A DNA stretch of 64,000 nt from Bradysia coprophila (GCF_014529535.1 NW_023503496.1:1488001-1552000), one strand, 5' to 3'; positions 26,121 through 38,140 are shown, numbered from the stretch's first letter. Translations and numbers: made by a program. Notes: generated by a model from the sequence alone, not told the origin.

Positions 26121-29100
26121 TCACGTCTTATACACGCACATCGCCTCATCTGCTCCATCGGGACAATCCGTAATCTGTTGACCAAAAATAGGAAATTGGA
26201 TTAATCAAACGCAAACAGCCAGTGTCGTGAGACTGAAGCAATTATTTTGAATACAAAGTCCTTGCCAGAGGAATTTATAGTCAGTTATGAAAATCCTAAC
26301 CGGTGGGATGATTCTACCGACGATTAACAGGAATCCGAAATTGTTTCCCCATCGGCCACTTTTTTCGTAAATGTAAACGTTCGGATCCGTCACAGGTTTG
26401 GTATGAAGAAATTGAGCTGGTGGGTTGACTATTCCCACTACCGAAAGGTTTTTTGCATTTTGACATGAAAAAAGTTCCTATTTTCCTGAAAAGCCTTTTG
26501 GGAGCCAGTCCTGCACCGATTTCGATAGCAGTCAATGAATGGACCGAATCAAATGTTGTCTACACGGCTTGTACCAATGTCTACACGGCTTGTACCAATG
26601 TCTACACGGCTTGTACCAATGTCTACACGGCTTGTACCAATGTCTACACGGCTTGTACCATTGTCAACCGGCCATGGACCTCGACTAATGTCTACACGTA
26701 ATGTACCAATGTCCACAGGTCATGTACCAATGTCTACACGGCGTGTATCAATGTCTACGAGGTATGTACTATTGTCAACCAGGCAAGGACCAATGTCTAC
26801 ACGGTTTGTACCAATATCTACAAGACTTGTACCTGTCTACACGGCGTGTGTCAATGTCTACACGACCAGTATCAATGTCTACACAGCCTGCACCTTTGTA
26901 TACACGACTTGTGCTAATGTCTACACGGCATGTACCAATGTCAACAGGACCAGTACCATTGGCTTCAATCAATGTCTACACGGCCTGTAACATTGGTAAA
27001 TTCGATCCCAAAAAAGTGGGATATGAAGCGAAAATTGTCACTCAAAACTGTTGTGGCAGAGCCGTCAAAAATGAGTCGGAAAAAAATGAATTTTCCCTCA
27101 TTGAACTACACTGCGCTTATGTTACGCCCTGTAGGTTTAAACTACAATCTGTGCAGATTAGCTCTTATTAGCATACCATCTAAAGATGATTGATCAATTG
27201 AACGACATCCCATTCAAAACAAGTGTTTCAACCACACTTACGTCTAAATCACCACCACCGTACTTACCTTATCACACAGTTGACTTATCGTTATACATCT
27301 GCCATTGATGCACCGCAGTTCACCCTGTGGACATGGCGACACATGTGCCGTATTCGTAGGAACGTTATTGGTGCTGGAATATTTGTAGTCCGATTCGGAG
27401 TCGCTGGTCATCATGATCTCCTTGCTGTCCTGGAAGTTGGCCAAACTTTTCGACAACGGAACCGTGATTCCCGATGCGGCTCCCTGAATGTCGTCATTTT
27501 CATCCGGTAATTGACTACCGGTTTCCGTAGCGTTGTGCTGTTCGTTCGTTAACTGGTGATCATCGATGGTTGTGGGATAGTCTCTGTTCGTATCGTCGGC
27601 GAGGCTGAATCGATTTTCGCCAGAGATGGTCAGATAGGGACGACTAAGAATGGAAATTTTAGTTTGAACAGAAAGCCGAGACAGCAACAACCAACCTGGT
27701 AGGATTAGGACTCTGTTCTTGAGTGAACGAGTAAACTCTAGTGTTGCCGAGCGGTGGCGGTAGCGTTGGATCGTCATCGAAACAATCAGCCTCATCCGAA
27801 GCATCGGGACAGTCGTCATACTCGTCGCAGCGCCATTTATCCGGAATGCATTTCTGATTCGAGTAGCATCTTTGTGTCGACATAGGGGAAAGAATGGGTC
27901 ACGGTTCACTTTTCACAAGACAAGCGACTCGCTTTCGCTTCACTTACCGAAATTCGTCATCCTCGCAGAATTTACAGTTCTCTTCGTCCTCTGCCGACGA
28001 GCAATCCTTGATGTTGTCGCAACTGAAAGGAAAGATTTACAGTCGGTTGACCTATCGTTGATCGGATCAATTATTGTCTTACCGCCACTGTGCCGGAATG
28101 CATGTCTTATCGATGCATTGGAATTCGTTGGCCAAACAGTCCATTTCCTTTGTGGCATCTCTGCAAACGCTGGGATCGTTTGAGTCGGGGTAGATTCCGC
28201 AATCGAACGACATGGTCAAAAACTCTGATGCAGCGACGATATGTGCACACGGTTCCAGAATAGCTGGTGGAAGAAAGGAATGTTACGAACTCAGCGACTC
28301 AGAAACAAAATGGCTTCCACGTCTACTCACCTTTACAAATTCTCCTGCACGGCGGTAGAATTCCCATTCTCTCGGGACGACATTCTGGCTCCAGAATCGA
28401 ACAGATGAATTCGTGTGCCCTGGGCGAACATTTCGACTCAATCAGATACTCGAAATGTTGCCGATCGATTGGTGTGAGATTCCTGTGATGCGTTATCGTA
28501 GTCAGATCATAGTGTAGAACACTGCGGCACATCGAGAACGATGTTGATTGGCATATACCTGCGAAAAACGTGTTCCATTGGCTGTCACAACTTTAAAATA
28601 CAAACAGGCAAAGGAAACCCACCGTCATCCGTTGAATTGGCAGCCAATCGTTCAGTTGTCGGGTCCATTGAATTAATCACTGGCAGCGTTGGCGATACTC
28701 GTGTCCTGTACGCATACCCATCCGTGGTGGTCATGTACGAATCGGTTCCGTTTCGATTTTTCTCCCGTCGGATCAACTGTTCATTCAGCATCCGCAGCAC
28801 ACGTTCGTCTTCTTCGATCGGGACGCCAAAATTATTTTGATGGCCAGAAGTGAAGCCGAAAAACTCCAGCGTCTCTTTGGTGGGGAGCAAAATTTTCGTT
28901 TCGGTGAAATCTTCGTCCGGGTCTGTTATTTCCGGCCTTTCGAATTCCTTGGTCAACTTCGGTGTGGAGATTTCCAGAATTTGCGTATTTCTGTGGCCCG
29001 GGACGTATACATCGCTTTTGGTGGGCTTCACCACACTGGTGCTGCTCTCGACAACTTCACCACTCGGTTCGAATTCAATGTCGCTCATTTCGCCAGTTTT

Positions 29101-29544
29101 AGCAACCGTTGCGAGAATCCCGGCTATACTGACCGTAGACCGTTCGTCCGAATTCGCAATATTTTCGCTGTGATCGATCGGGTCCGTTGTGTCCAGCTGA
29201 TTGAAATTGATGGTGTGAATGTGGTCGTCGCTGTCGTGATGTGTGATTGAACTTAAAATTAGCTGATTTTTCGTTAAATTATCGGAAATTTCTTTCTCTA
29301 CAACTAAGAAGTACACAACCATCGCCACAAATGCGCACGCAAACAGCAGAGCGATCGGCCATCGAGCGTACAGCCAGAACAGTCGCAAATACTTGAGAAG
29401 TCGATGGTGCCGTCGACGATTTGTGTGGCTGGAGGTAATTGGTAACTGGGAACCTGCTTTCCAGAAGGCTTGATTGGTTGAGTTTATCGAACTCGATGGA
29501 GATGACGGTGACGGCAGGTGATAGAGGAAATTGCCATTGTTTTC
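26121..29544 (-). CDS. Corin-like type II membrane protein with Frizzled and LDLa modules (5' exon missing, >=669 aa)
   Basis: Seven minus-strand exons: 28623-29544, 28331-28558, 28083-28263, 27948-28022, 27696-27869, 27268-27643 and 26121-26174. All introns are GT..AG and phases match (2010 nt). The first listed exon has no ATG in frame and begins after TCATCTCTTTTCAG, so the start is in an unseen upstream exon. Domains in order: basic cytoplasmic part (NRRRHHRLLKYLR), one membrane helix (PIALLFACAFVAMVVYFLVV) and an acidic Ser/Thr-rich stem of about 200 residues. A Frizzled-type domain with ten Cys follows (ICQSTSFSMCRSV ... ILPPCRRICK ... FDCGIYPDSNDPSVC). Then come LDLa 1 (CLANEFQC...SSAEDEENC), LDLa 2 (CEDDEFRC...DCPDASDEADC), a polar linker, and LDLa 3 (CPQGELRCINGRC...DCPDGADEAMC). 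The protein ends VYKT right after LDLa 3. Corin (atrial natriuretic peptide-converting enzyme) and its insect relatives share the TM-Frizzled-LDLa order, but normally continue into SRCR and trypsin-like domains, absent here. Confidence 0.88.
26556..26990. repeat. 21-bp minisatellite, ~20 units, in last intron of the corin-like gene
   Basis: Units of the type GTCTACACGGCTTGTACCAA(T) repeat head to tail. The first five are almost identical and later ones drift (GGTATGTACTA, GACTTGTACC, GACCAGTATC). Because 21 is a multiple of three, all frames stay open and give heptapeptide repeats such as VYTACTN or STRLVPM. These are periodicity artefacts, not evidence of a protein. Confidence 0.95.
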
Positions 29545-31488
29545 CTGAAAAGAGATGAGGAAAGGAAGTGTTTTCAATTCAATTGGAGTTGATTTCGGTA
29601 AATTGTATGTTCAACATGGTTGTCAGAGTCTAGCAGATCTGCTTGGAAGCTTATTCATAAATTACGCTCTAGTCCAAAGCTTCATTAAGCGCCAAGAAAG
29701 CTCTCATAATATATGAATAGCGAAGACTTTCTTGAATTGGATATCGCAGGTGTGCTTGATTTAGCCTTCGAACTTCGAAGTTTTTGCAGCGCTAGCGAAA
29801 TTAAGATCGTCAAGGACTTTCTAGCTTTAAGATTCTGAATGTAGAAAAGTGTAGAGAAGTTGAAACGTTCGAGGAGATTGTCCACCTCACATCAATTTCA
29901 GGTTTCGCACCTTAGGGTACTATGAACTGCAAGATGATGATCTACCACCATGAGATGGGAAATGCCTTTACGACTTCTTATCGGAAAACACGGAAATTTC
30001 CCTGAAGTAGTAACATCAGGGAGTAGGATACAAAGGATCTTTTCCCAAAAAAACTGTTATCTAATCCACTCTCCTGGATTGTTTTATAGCACTGAAAATT
30101 CGATAAAATGAGCATTGACGATTTACCCCAAGAAACGGTGAGTCAGTTGAAGAAATGAAGAGTAGTCGACATTTTTCCGGGAACTAACCTTTACTACAGG
30201 AGGTCGTTGTTTCTTAGTAGTTCGTAAAATTTCCTTCCACAAAATGTTAAAGAAGTGAAGAAACGATGTCCTACTGAAGAAACGGTAAGTTCCTGCAAAA
30301 ACATCGACTGCTCATCTCGACGAATTTTCGGACACTTTTTTTAAGCAATCGGCGTAGCTTCCTATAAAAACGACTCTTTCGCTCCGAGAAATGATTGGAT
30401 TCATCTTTAGACCAAGAAGCAATCAACACCAAAAAGGTAGACATTATCTTTGAACCTGCATGCACTTATCTAGTGAATCATACGCAAAATGTAAAAACTT
30501 TTTTTTAGAATAGAAACACACATCGATGGTCATAGCTCCTCCGGTATCCGAATGTGCTGAGGTTCAGATAAACCAACACAAGATCGGTTTTGTATCAGTT
30601 GCTAGCCTATGTATCACACGGCTCTGATCACTAAGCTTTCAGTGTTAGATAAAATCATAAAGAAGCTATCGCTAACTTAACAAAAAAAAACTTCGACGCA
30701 TGCTCCGATACCACTTATGTTCCGAAAACACCAGACGACAGTGATTAATGTCTGATATTGCGATAAAATGTGAACGAAATGCGAAAAGCATCAGGCGAAA
30801 AACGAAATGAATTGGTGCGATAATTGCCATATCCGAGTGATTTATTTCCATTACACTGAATTAATTGATCTTGTTTCGGGCGCAGACAAAAAGTGCATTA
30901 CGAAAAAATCAATTCAATATCCGAATGCTGTTGTTTCTGTGAATGCAATCCAAAAGAGAGCAGAACAAAACAAAAAAAAAAACGATTCCGATTCATTGGC
31001 GATAAAGCTAATTGATGAAGTGTAAGAGAAATTCAATATTTCACCGAAAATGTAATTTAATTTTCTGAAATTCGCTGTAAATGCGTGTGTGTGCTTTCGG
31101 TGAATTACAAACACCAAATTAAAGATTGTATTTATCTCGCTAATTACGATCGTTAAATAAACGAAATCGATTTGCCAAAAGAAAGAATGAAATTGAATTC
31201 CGTGTGGCGTGCATAACGGGTCGGCTTAAACAGATAACTAGCGACTGACTGCTTTTCTTCTGTTTTAAACATTTTAAATGCAGACAACACCCGACAAAGA
31301 ATTTGCGATCTCATGGCGAAATTATTCAAGAATTTAAAGCACAGCTAAAATATCATGGTACGCGTTGTCCACGTGACTCGACGCTTTATTGAATGAATTT
31401 TCGCGTCGTAATGCAGTAGAAATTCTCGCCATTTCTTGGACTATTTGTGTTTTGTAAAAAGTGCTGCTGGTGGAATTATGACCAAAAA
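29545..31488. other. No exon or repeat recognised upstream of the corin-like exon
   Basis: Likely intron or 5' region of the corin-like gene. Small frames (30271-30465, 30807-31025) have no splice or start support. I could not place the missing first coding exon. Confidence 0.4.
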
Positions 31489-31729
31489 CACGGCACTGTT
31501 CTTAGCATGAACACTGAATTGACAATGTGTCAAATTTGGCGACTTTAGTGATCAGAGCTGCCGCTTATGATTGTTTGTATTGCATGTTTTAACTCATACA
31601 ACGAAACAAGTCATCTGTCTGTACAAAAGAAACGCAGTGCCCACTGTGATTTCATCAGCCTCCGAATATTTTCTATGTTCATGCTAGAAGCAGTCCTGTG
31701 TCTATGCTCATGTTAGAATCAGTGCTGTG
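31489..31729. repeat. MITE family copy B (TIR CACTG.TTCTAGCATGAACA)
   Basis: CACGGCACTGTTCTTAGCATGAACA at the left and the related ...CTCATGTTAGAATCAGTGCTGTG at the right. An inner partial end duplicate (TTCATGCTAGAAGCAGTCCTGTG) precedes it by about 25 bases. CCAAAAA flanks both sides (31482-31488, 31730-31736). Interior order matches copy A. Confidence 0.8.
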
Positions 31730-31736
31730 CCAAAAA

Positions 31737-33750
31737 TCGTCACCAAAAACAGGCTCAAAATTTCCATTCATAGAATTGCCTTGGCGTAGAGCTTATGTGT
31801 TTATGGGCTCGTCGGAAGGCGGCGGTTCCTACATTACATAAAACACCTAAAAACCTTGTGTCAATTTTTTTGTTTGCCTAATGTTGCTCTCAGTTAGTCA
31901 AGGCCCATTTCGAAACTTATATTGAAAAGAACTATTTTTCTCAACTCAGTGACGAAAAGTGAAATTCTCGTCAGATTTCCCTAAAAATTCCTAAAAATAG
32001 GCTCTGACTCGGTGACATAAATAACTATTTCTACATACTTCTCGAAACAGGCATAAATCGTGTAAATAACGTGACAGCGCCCATCTCCGCGGAGCCCAAT
32101 TTATTGCACATTCTGATGGCCCGATCTCAAACTTTACAGAGTTACAAATGCTCAACCTCAACCAAACAACAATTTCATGGGCAATTCTTCACAATGAATG
32201 GTTTCATTCATCACCTAGTTCCTATCAATGCCCAATACATCCACACAACTCATCATATCCTCTGAGAAATAACATTATGTCTCGTCTGTGGCTCGACAAC
32301 AATGTAACAAAATTTATGTCGGTTTGTTTAAACGCAAAGAGAAATGAATAATATTTCGAATTGAAGAAATGGTGATTGCATAAACCGTGACACTATGACC
32401 TTCGTTAAGTAAAAAGATGTACCGTAACAAGCCGGTAAGAGCTCATAACTTTTGATAATTTTTGATTTTCGTAATTGTTTTCCTTTAACATGAAGATGAC
32501 CATTATTATATGCTGGTAAAGGTATCAATTGAGTCGTCACCGAATCATCGATAAAAGTTGTCAAATTAGAGAGAAAAAAATTGAAATGTAACGAGATCAA
32601 CGGTATTCACATGTAATTTTGGCCGAGTTATTTAACATGAAAAGGTTTACCGTTTGCAAAGCTCTTTTCAATGAATTTAGTAGAAACAGGCAGAACCAAA
32701 TTTTTTTTAGTACTTTTGTCTGGGAGGGAAAAATTAGATTATATTGGATGCTGGGAAAGTAATTCATTACATGGAGCAACAATTTTGTGACAAAGGCATG
32801 TGTTTTTTAAGAAACAAGCTTCGGTAACTGACTTTGCGACAAGTGTGGAGTTTGTGCATCCGAGCCGTGGCGAAGTTTACAACAACACTAGTCGAAAAAC
32901 AGTTAACCGAAGAACGTTGCTCACAAACACCCGTGTAGTTTGCGAGCATCACGAAGCTGTTTCCGCACTAATGAATTACGTAAAATCATCCAATCCAATG
33001 TATTCTGATTCATTACCTGTCCTATGTGAAAATTGATTATCACAAAAGAAATCACGTCACATGAACTGAAAATGTTCTTCATGTTAATGGATCATTAACG
33101 CACTGGACAATGGTCACCTTTCGCATGGCAGGCAGTAAATGTTCTTGACAAATCAAGTCATTTAATTGGTCAGTTTCATTTCACAAGAATTATTTGAATA
33201 GTTAGCAACAGGGAAACAAAAGTAGTGAATGGTGGGACAGGGTTCGGGCGAATAAAGGGAAATCCAAGCGAATAATGGGGAAATAGTGAATTTATGTTTT
33301 TATAGCTGCTTCACCAACTTCATCCATCTGAACTTGAAACGATTTAGGTCAATTTCGCGTTCAACCATAGATCTGACTTTTTCAGGTTTCGGAGAGCCCA
33401 AGATGTCTTGGAAGGTCCTTAATGTCCAGATTAAGAAAAGTTCAAGTGTCACGCTGACATCATGTGAGTTTTCGAGAAAAAAAGGGGAGAGATTAGAAGT
33501 GTATTCGTTACATTCAAAAACTGAAGCATTGCAACCCTTTCCTGTCAAAATATGACAGAATTTTAATCTGACATCCAAAATTACCTTTATCTGGATTTTA
33601 AGAGCTTTCAAAATCATTTAAGACATCTTCACAAGCGGACGCGGGATGGTTCTGTCTTAATAACATTAGCAATAAAATTTCAGATTAAAAAAATCATCAA
33701 GTTTGAGGCTTACAGTCAGGGAGCACCGACGTCCCTGTCGCCATATTATA
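31737..33750. other. No gene supported
   Basis: Two stretches look slightly protein-like but lack a start. At 32800-33036 (+), a 78-codon frame with no ATG start has ordinary composition. At about 33386-33460 (+), an acceptor-like TTTTTCAG is followed by MSWKVLNVQIKK and a GTGAGT donor. I cannot join either to a gene. Confidence 0.35.
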
Positions 33751-33830
33751 CAAGGTTCTAAAAGAACAGGTGTAGCCACCGCTTTCGTGATCACCTCAGA
33801 AGTGCCTTAACCTATTCTTTCAGAACCCTG
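33751..33830. mobile_element. hAT-type MITE, 80 bp (sister of 24931 copy)
   Basis: CAAGGTTCTAAAAGAACAGG ... CCTATTCTTTCAGAACCCTG inverted ends. Flanks ATATTATA and ATTTTATA agree at 7 of 8. The interior (GTAGCCACC...CACCTCAG) differs from the sister copies. Confidence 0.85.
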
Positions 33831-33864
33831 ATTTTATATAATCTCTCTGTCCACAGTTGATCTA

Positions 33865-34196
33865 CAGAGAAATGATACCTAGATGGCACGCTTGCGTGCC
33901 AGATAGAAGGAACATTGAACCATTTCATGCAAAAAATTGAACGACATGGTGCCGGCTGTCAAAGTCGTGAAACATAATCACAGATTCGATATACCCAATA
34001 CATTGACACTGACAGTTTATTTAAGTTGATTCAAAATCATTATCAAAAATATTTATTTTGTCTGTGGTTATGTTGTGAACCAGCCGAACAAACAAACGTT
34101 CGACCATTTTGACATTTTACTTCTACTAAGAAAACTGCTCAGATGTTCCTTCTATCCGGCGGGCCACGGCAACGCCATCTAGGTATCATTTCTCTG
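33865..34196. mobile_element. hAT-type MITE, 332 bp
   Basis: CAGAGAAATGATACCTAGAT and ATCTAGGTATCATTTCTCTG are inverted ends, with GGCACGC...GCCACGGC and GAAGGAACAT/ATGTTCCTTC inside. TTGATCTA flanks both sides (33857-33864, 34197-34204), a perfect 8-bp duplication. No transposase frame. Confidence 0.92.
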
Positions 34197-34288
34197 TTGA
34201 TCTAACGTGATTCGTGCATCACAACACAATTTGACACAAATGGATATACAGTTTGTCCACCTTAAGAAAACACATTTTTTTTATTTTT

Positions 34289-34432
34289 TAGAGTTTCAAA
34301 GGTCGGCGATGTTACCAGTCAATTAAGTGATTCCCAGTCTATGATATTTTGGCGCAAAATCCTTAAGGGATTTTCAAATCTCGTGCCAAAATACCATAGA
34401 CTGGAATCCCTTTATTGACTTTTAAAACTCTA
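34289..34432. repeat. Hairpin repeat, ~144 bp
   Basis: TAGAGTTT/AAACTCTA ends. The inner arms GTCAAT.AAG.GATTCCAGTCTATG.TATTTTGGC pair with their complement around TCCTTAAGGGATT. TA-dinucleotide ends suggest a Tc1/mariner-type MITE, though not firmly. Confidence 0.65.
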
Positions 34433-36699
34433 AACAATCTGAAATGTGTTCCAACTAAAAACAGCACTGTACGTTACCCACGTACACTATGCTGACGTTT
34501 GTCACATACCAATTTCCGATTTGCAACGTAGCGGAAAAAATATATAAGACGACGTACACATAGAAAGTAACGACATCTGTTGATCGTGAAAATCGTTAAT
34601 CTGAATTGTACTCAAAAATGTTTACCGTTTCTTTCCCAATCAACGCGGAAAATCAATTTAAAGTCAATCTGACATTGATGTTCGTTGTAATGTGTACGTA
34701 CATCTGCCCTGCCTCAATTAAAAAAGCACACAAAGAATGCTTTAAATACCTCGGAGGAAATGCCTCGAAGAAAGCAGACACATAATTTAAATATATTTTC
34801 ACAAAAATGACTTGAACAGTTGTCACGGTTGGCTTTTTTTTTCAATATTATTTAATTGAAAATATTTATTTTTTCAGCAAAACTTTTTTCTTTCTTTCCT
34901 CATTCATTCATTGTACAGCTTTTTTGTGTGTTCATTATTGATTTGACAGCTTCATTTACTTGAACGCTTTTTTTCTGTATTTATTTTTCATTGAAATATT
35001 TTTCTACATTACATAAGCTACAAAAAGCGCACCGAGCCTCTCCTTTTCAATGGAGAATTTTTGCAGGTCGTCACTTTTGTCAGCGCAACCAGAATTTATG
35101 CATTTTTTAATTCCATATACTGTGTTGTGTATACACAAACAATGTGCTGTGTTGTACACACAGAATTCACTTTCATTAGTCAATCAACATTGCATACGTA
35201 CTGGAGCTATAAATTGCGCATTCCAATGAAATTGTTATTTTTATTCAGTTTTTTTTCCTCTTCTTCTTCTTCTTTTTCTTCATCTTCATCATGTTACTTA
35301 ATTCACAAGAAAGTGCATTATTACCGATTGTAGTACATGCAAAAAAAAGTTACGTAAAATTGAGGAATGCATTAAGTGGCGCCAACAAATTTTTGTTGTT
35401 ATCAGGTAACAAGCAAAGTATTCAAAAACCGCGAAAAGGTATTTCGTAGAATGTAAATGGACGGAAGCCCCCAAAAGTTTGAAGAACATTTTGGCGTATT
35501 GGTATCAGGATTGTTGGAAAAATATAACGAGTCATCAGTTTTGAGGTCAGTGCTTAAGAGCCTAGATGCGCCTTAAATCTTATCATTAACGATTCTGATT
35601 GGTTAAGACAGTACTCGGAAGCAAAGAAGATGGAGGCAAAGGCGAGGATAAAGGGCCGTAATACACTTATCGCTTTAAAATTCTTATTTTTATCTAAAGT
35701 TTCCTTCTTAAATTAATTGAAATTGGCAAGGCCAAGAAAGTAGGACTCAATTTCGTCTTCGGTAAATGCGAAATTTATGCTCTTCGAGGAACTTTAATTT
35801 TACTAAAAACAACGCAATAATAACGCTAAAGACGAAAAACCAAGGTTTTATACGAGTAGGTTACGTCGATCCCCATTATTTCGCTCGGCGACCGACCTAA
35901 CTGAACTTGCGCCACAATTTTTTATGAAAATTACAAAGTTCAGACATAGATTCAGGAATAGGAGTGTAGCAATAGATTTAGCTTGGCTCGCTTAGGTATG
36001 CGTTTATATTGTAGGGTTTTTTTCACATTTAATTTTTCCTTTAAATGATTCGAGTTGTGTGCTCTAAAACACGGAGGTATGGTTAGCCTTTCGATATGCA
36101 AAATAATTTCTAACGTAAATATCATCTTAGATGATCGTTTGAATGTATATTTGTTTGCGATTTTTCGGTCATAGTTCTGCTATGAAAATAACCAAAAACT
36201 CACAATTAGGTTCTCGAAGCATCGAGCGAATTGTATTTACAGTAACCCATTGTTCTATCAGTACGGTCAGAGTGTGATGTGTTTCGTACACTTGATTTGA
36301 TTTAGTCTAAAAGTGTACGAGCTGATATGCACATGGTCATGACAAAGGTGCACTGATGAGTCGTAAACGACGAAATCAGCTTGTTTTTTGTTTATGTGAT
36401 GGAAATACGTTCTGATAAAGAGTGGAGTGAAATAGTTAAATTCAATTTTCATTTGTTTTAGAGAATGTTGTGTTTTATTTTGCGATTGTAGGGTGGAAGC
36501 ATGGGTTTTTAGGGAGTAAAATGTAGCAATGCATGGGTGCCAACTTGTAAAAATAAAAGATCAAAACCCACGCTGACCGGTGGCTAAATCGCTTGACGAA
36601 CGAATAATGCGAGAACTAATTCTTTACTCTATTGGACAAGCGTGGAGAATACAGCGTCGAAAGTACTTAAGATAATTAAAATTAAAAGTGGACGGTCTC
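34433..36699. other. Gene-free, with repeat remnants
   Basis: Around 34540-34595 is a motif (GACATCTGTTGATCGTGAAA) shared with 55.15 kb. 35245-35295 is a TTC/TCT-rich tract. 35835-35960 is the inverted relative of the 10.6-10.8 kb repeat (CCAAGGTTTTATACGAG, CACAATTTTTTATGAAAATTACAAAG). No gene model. Confidence 0.5.
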
Positions 36700-38140
36700 T
36701 CCCTTAGGGGGGTCCAAAAAATAAAAGTGTCGATGAAGTTGGCGGACCCCGGGGAAAATAAACCTTTATGACCTCCTGATAAAAATTGTATATGGGGCCG
36801 ATGCGATCCGAGGTGGTTTATGGGTAGCTCAAGGACGAAATGTGTGAAAAAACACTGAAATTTTCCATACATTTTTTCCATTACTTTTTATGGGAAAATT
36901 TTTTTAACGACAATATCAAACTTTTTTGGTCCAGACAACTTAGATTAGATTAGAGATGAGCGGGCCGCCCGAAATACATCGACCCGACCCGACCCGACCC
37001 GGCCCGATCGGGTTCGGGTCCGGGTTTTGAAAATTCATTCGGGCCGGGTCGGGTCGGGCTTTGAAAACAAAAATTCGGGCCGGCCCGACTTAGAAATACA
37101 AATTTAAAGTAAGCCAATAAAAGCCTATAAAGCATGAAACACTAACTTATTTTATTATTTTACTTCGCGTATAAGATTATTGCAAAGCTTTTATGCGTAG
37201 AAAATGATTTTTCATTAAATTTCTTATAGTAAAAAAAAGTCGGGTCACGTCGGGCCGATGATTTTTTCGGGTCGGGTTGGGTCGGGCCGCGAAGAGAAAA
37301 GTCTCGGGTCGGGTCGGGCTCGGGTTCAAAAAATTGGATCGGGCCGGGTCGGGTCGGGTATTGAAAAAACGTCGGCCCGCTCATCTCTAGATTAGATGTA
37401 AGAGCAACAAAAATGCGTTGTTTTCATTTTTTGGAACTTTTATATCGTCTGGGCACACCTTACAATATTGATATAGACAAAAATCGACAGATAATTTCCA
37501 AGTAATACAAAGTCAGGCGAAGTCACTCTTTAAATTAAGTGTTAGGTGTCGTTGTAAAGGTAATGACAGTGGCTTTCTAACGAGCCCACACACGATAAGT
37601 TTCAAGTTGGTGTCTTGACGTAAGAGTCATTTGAAAATTGCCTGAGTTCACAACTCTGACATTTTTGCATCAAAATCGATTTCTTTCAAAAAATTGTTTT
37701 CGAAAAAATTTCATTTTGCAATGAAAGCTTATGCCATAAGCTCTCGTTAGATATGAATATATCCGATGCACATCCCATAAATGTTTTGGAAGAACCCAAA
37801 GACTGGGTGAACAGATTGGGAAACTTTGACTGACTTGGGAGATGCGAATGCACTTACAAATCATTAAATCGTTCTCTTTGTATTATTCTGAAGTGAAATA
37901 GTCCAACTCACCTTAAGAAGTGACCTCAGCATCTGTTAGTTACGTTCAATTTTTCTTTAACCCTCATTTTCGTGGTTTTTCACATATTTCGTCCTTGAGC
38001 TACACATAAACCAACTAGGATCGCATCGGCCCCATATACATTTTTTATCAGTGGGTCATATAGGTTCGTTTTCCCCGGGGTCCGCCAACTTTCTCGAAAC
38101 TTTTATTTACCCATACGATTCTGGACCTCCCTGGACCAAT
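36700..38140. repeat. Inverted pair of ~175-bp arms enclosing a nested hAT MITE
   Basis: Left arm about 36700-36880 (GTTGGCGGACCCCGGGGAAAA, ATATGGGGCCGATGCGATCC, TAGCTCAAGGACGAAAT) returns inverted at about 37975-38140 (ATTTCGTCCTTGAGCTA, GGATCGCATCGGCCCCATAT, TTTTCCCCGGGGTCCGCCAAC). The interior includes the 36951-37389 insertion. No ORF is convincing. Possibly a larger non-autonomous transposon. Confidence 0.8.
36951..37389. mobile_element. hAT-type MITE rich in CCCGACCCG motifs, 439 bp
   Basis: Ends TAGAGATGAGCGGGCC and GGCCCGCTCATCTCTA are perfect 16-bp inverted repeats with the TAG...CTA look of hAT elements. GATTAGAT flanks both sides (36943-36950, 37390-37397). Subterminal regions are strikingly GC-rich arrays of CCCGA/TCGGG (for example CCCGACCCGACCCGACCCGG), against an AT-rich interior and AT-rich surroundings. 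Open frames here (PTRPGP-type peptides) come from the pentamer repeats. Confidence 0.95.

Noticed and set aside
26556..26990. CRISPR-like array
   Set aside because: Units are 21 bp head to tail with no spacers, in animal DNA.
26453..27193. Overlapping ORFs with STRLVPM, VYTACTN and YQCLHG repeats
   Set aside because: They arise from the 21-bp minisatellite, which keeps all frames open, and lie in an intron of the corin-like gene.
27872..29250. Plus-strand ORFs of 73-137 aa
   Set aside because: Exact antisense shadows of the corin-like exons.
32800..33036. 78-codon frame as a gene
   Set aside because: Starts with GTG, no ATG, no acceptor that fits; an antisense frame is equally open.
36950..37384. 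Pro/Arg/Gly-rich ORFs (PTRPGP...)
   Set aside because: Produced by CCCGA pentamer repeats of the hAT MITE.
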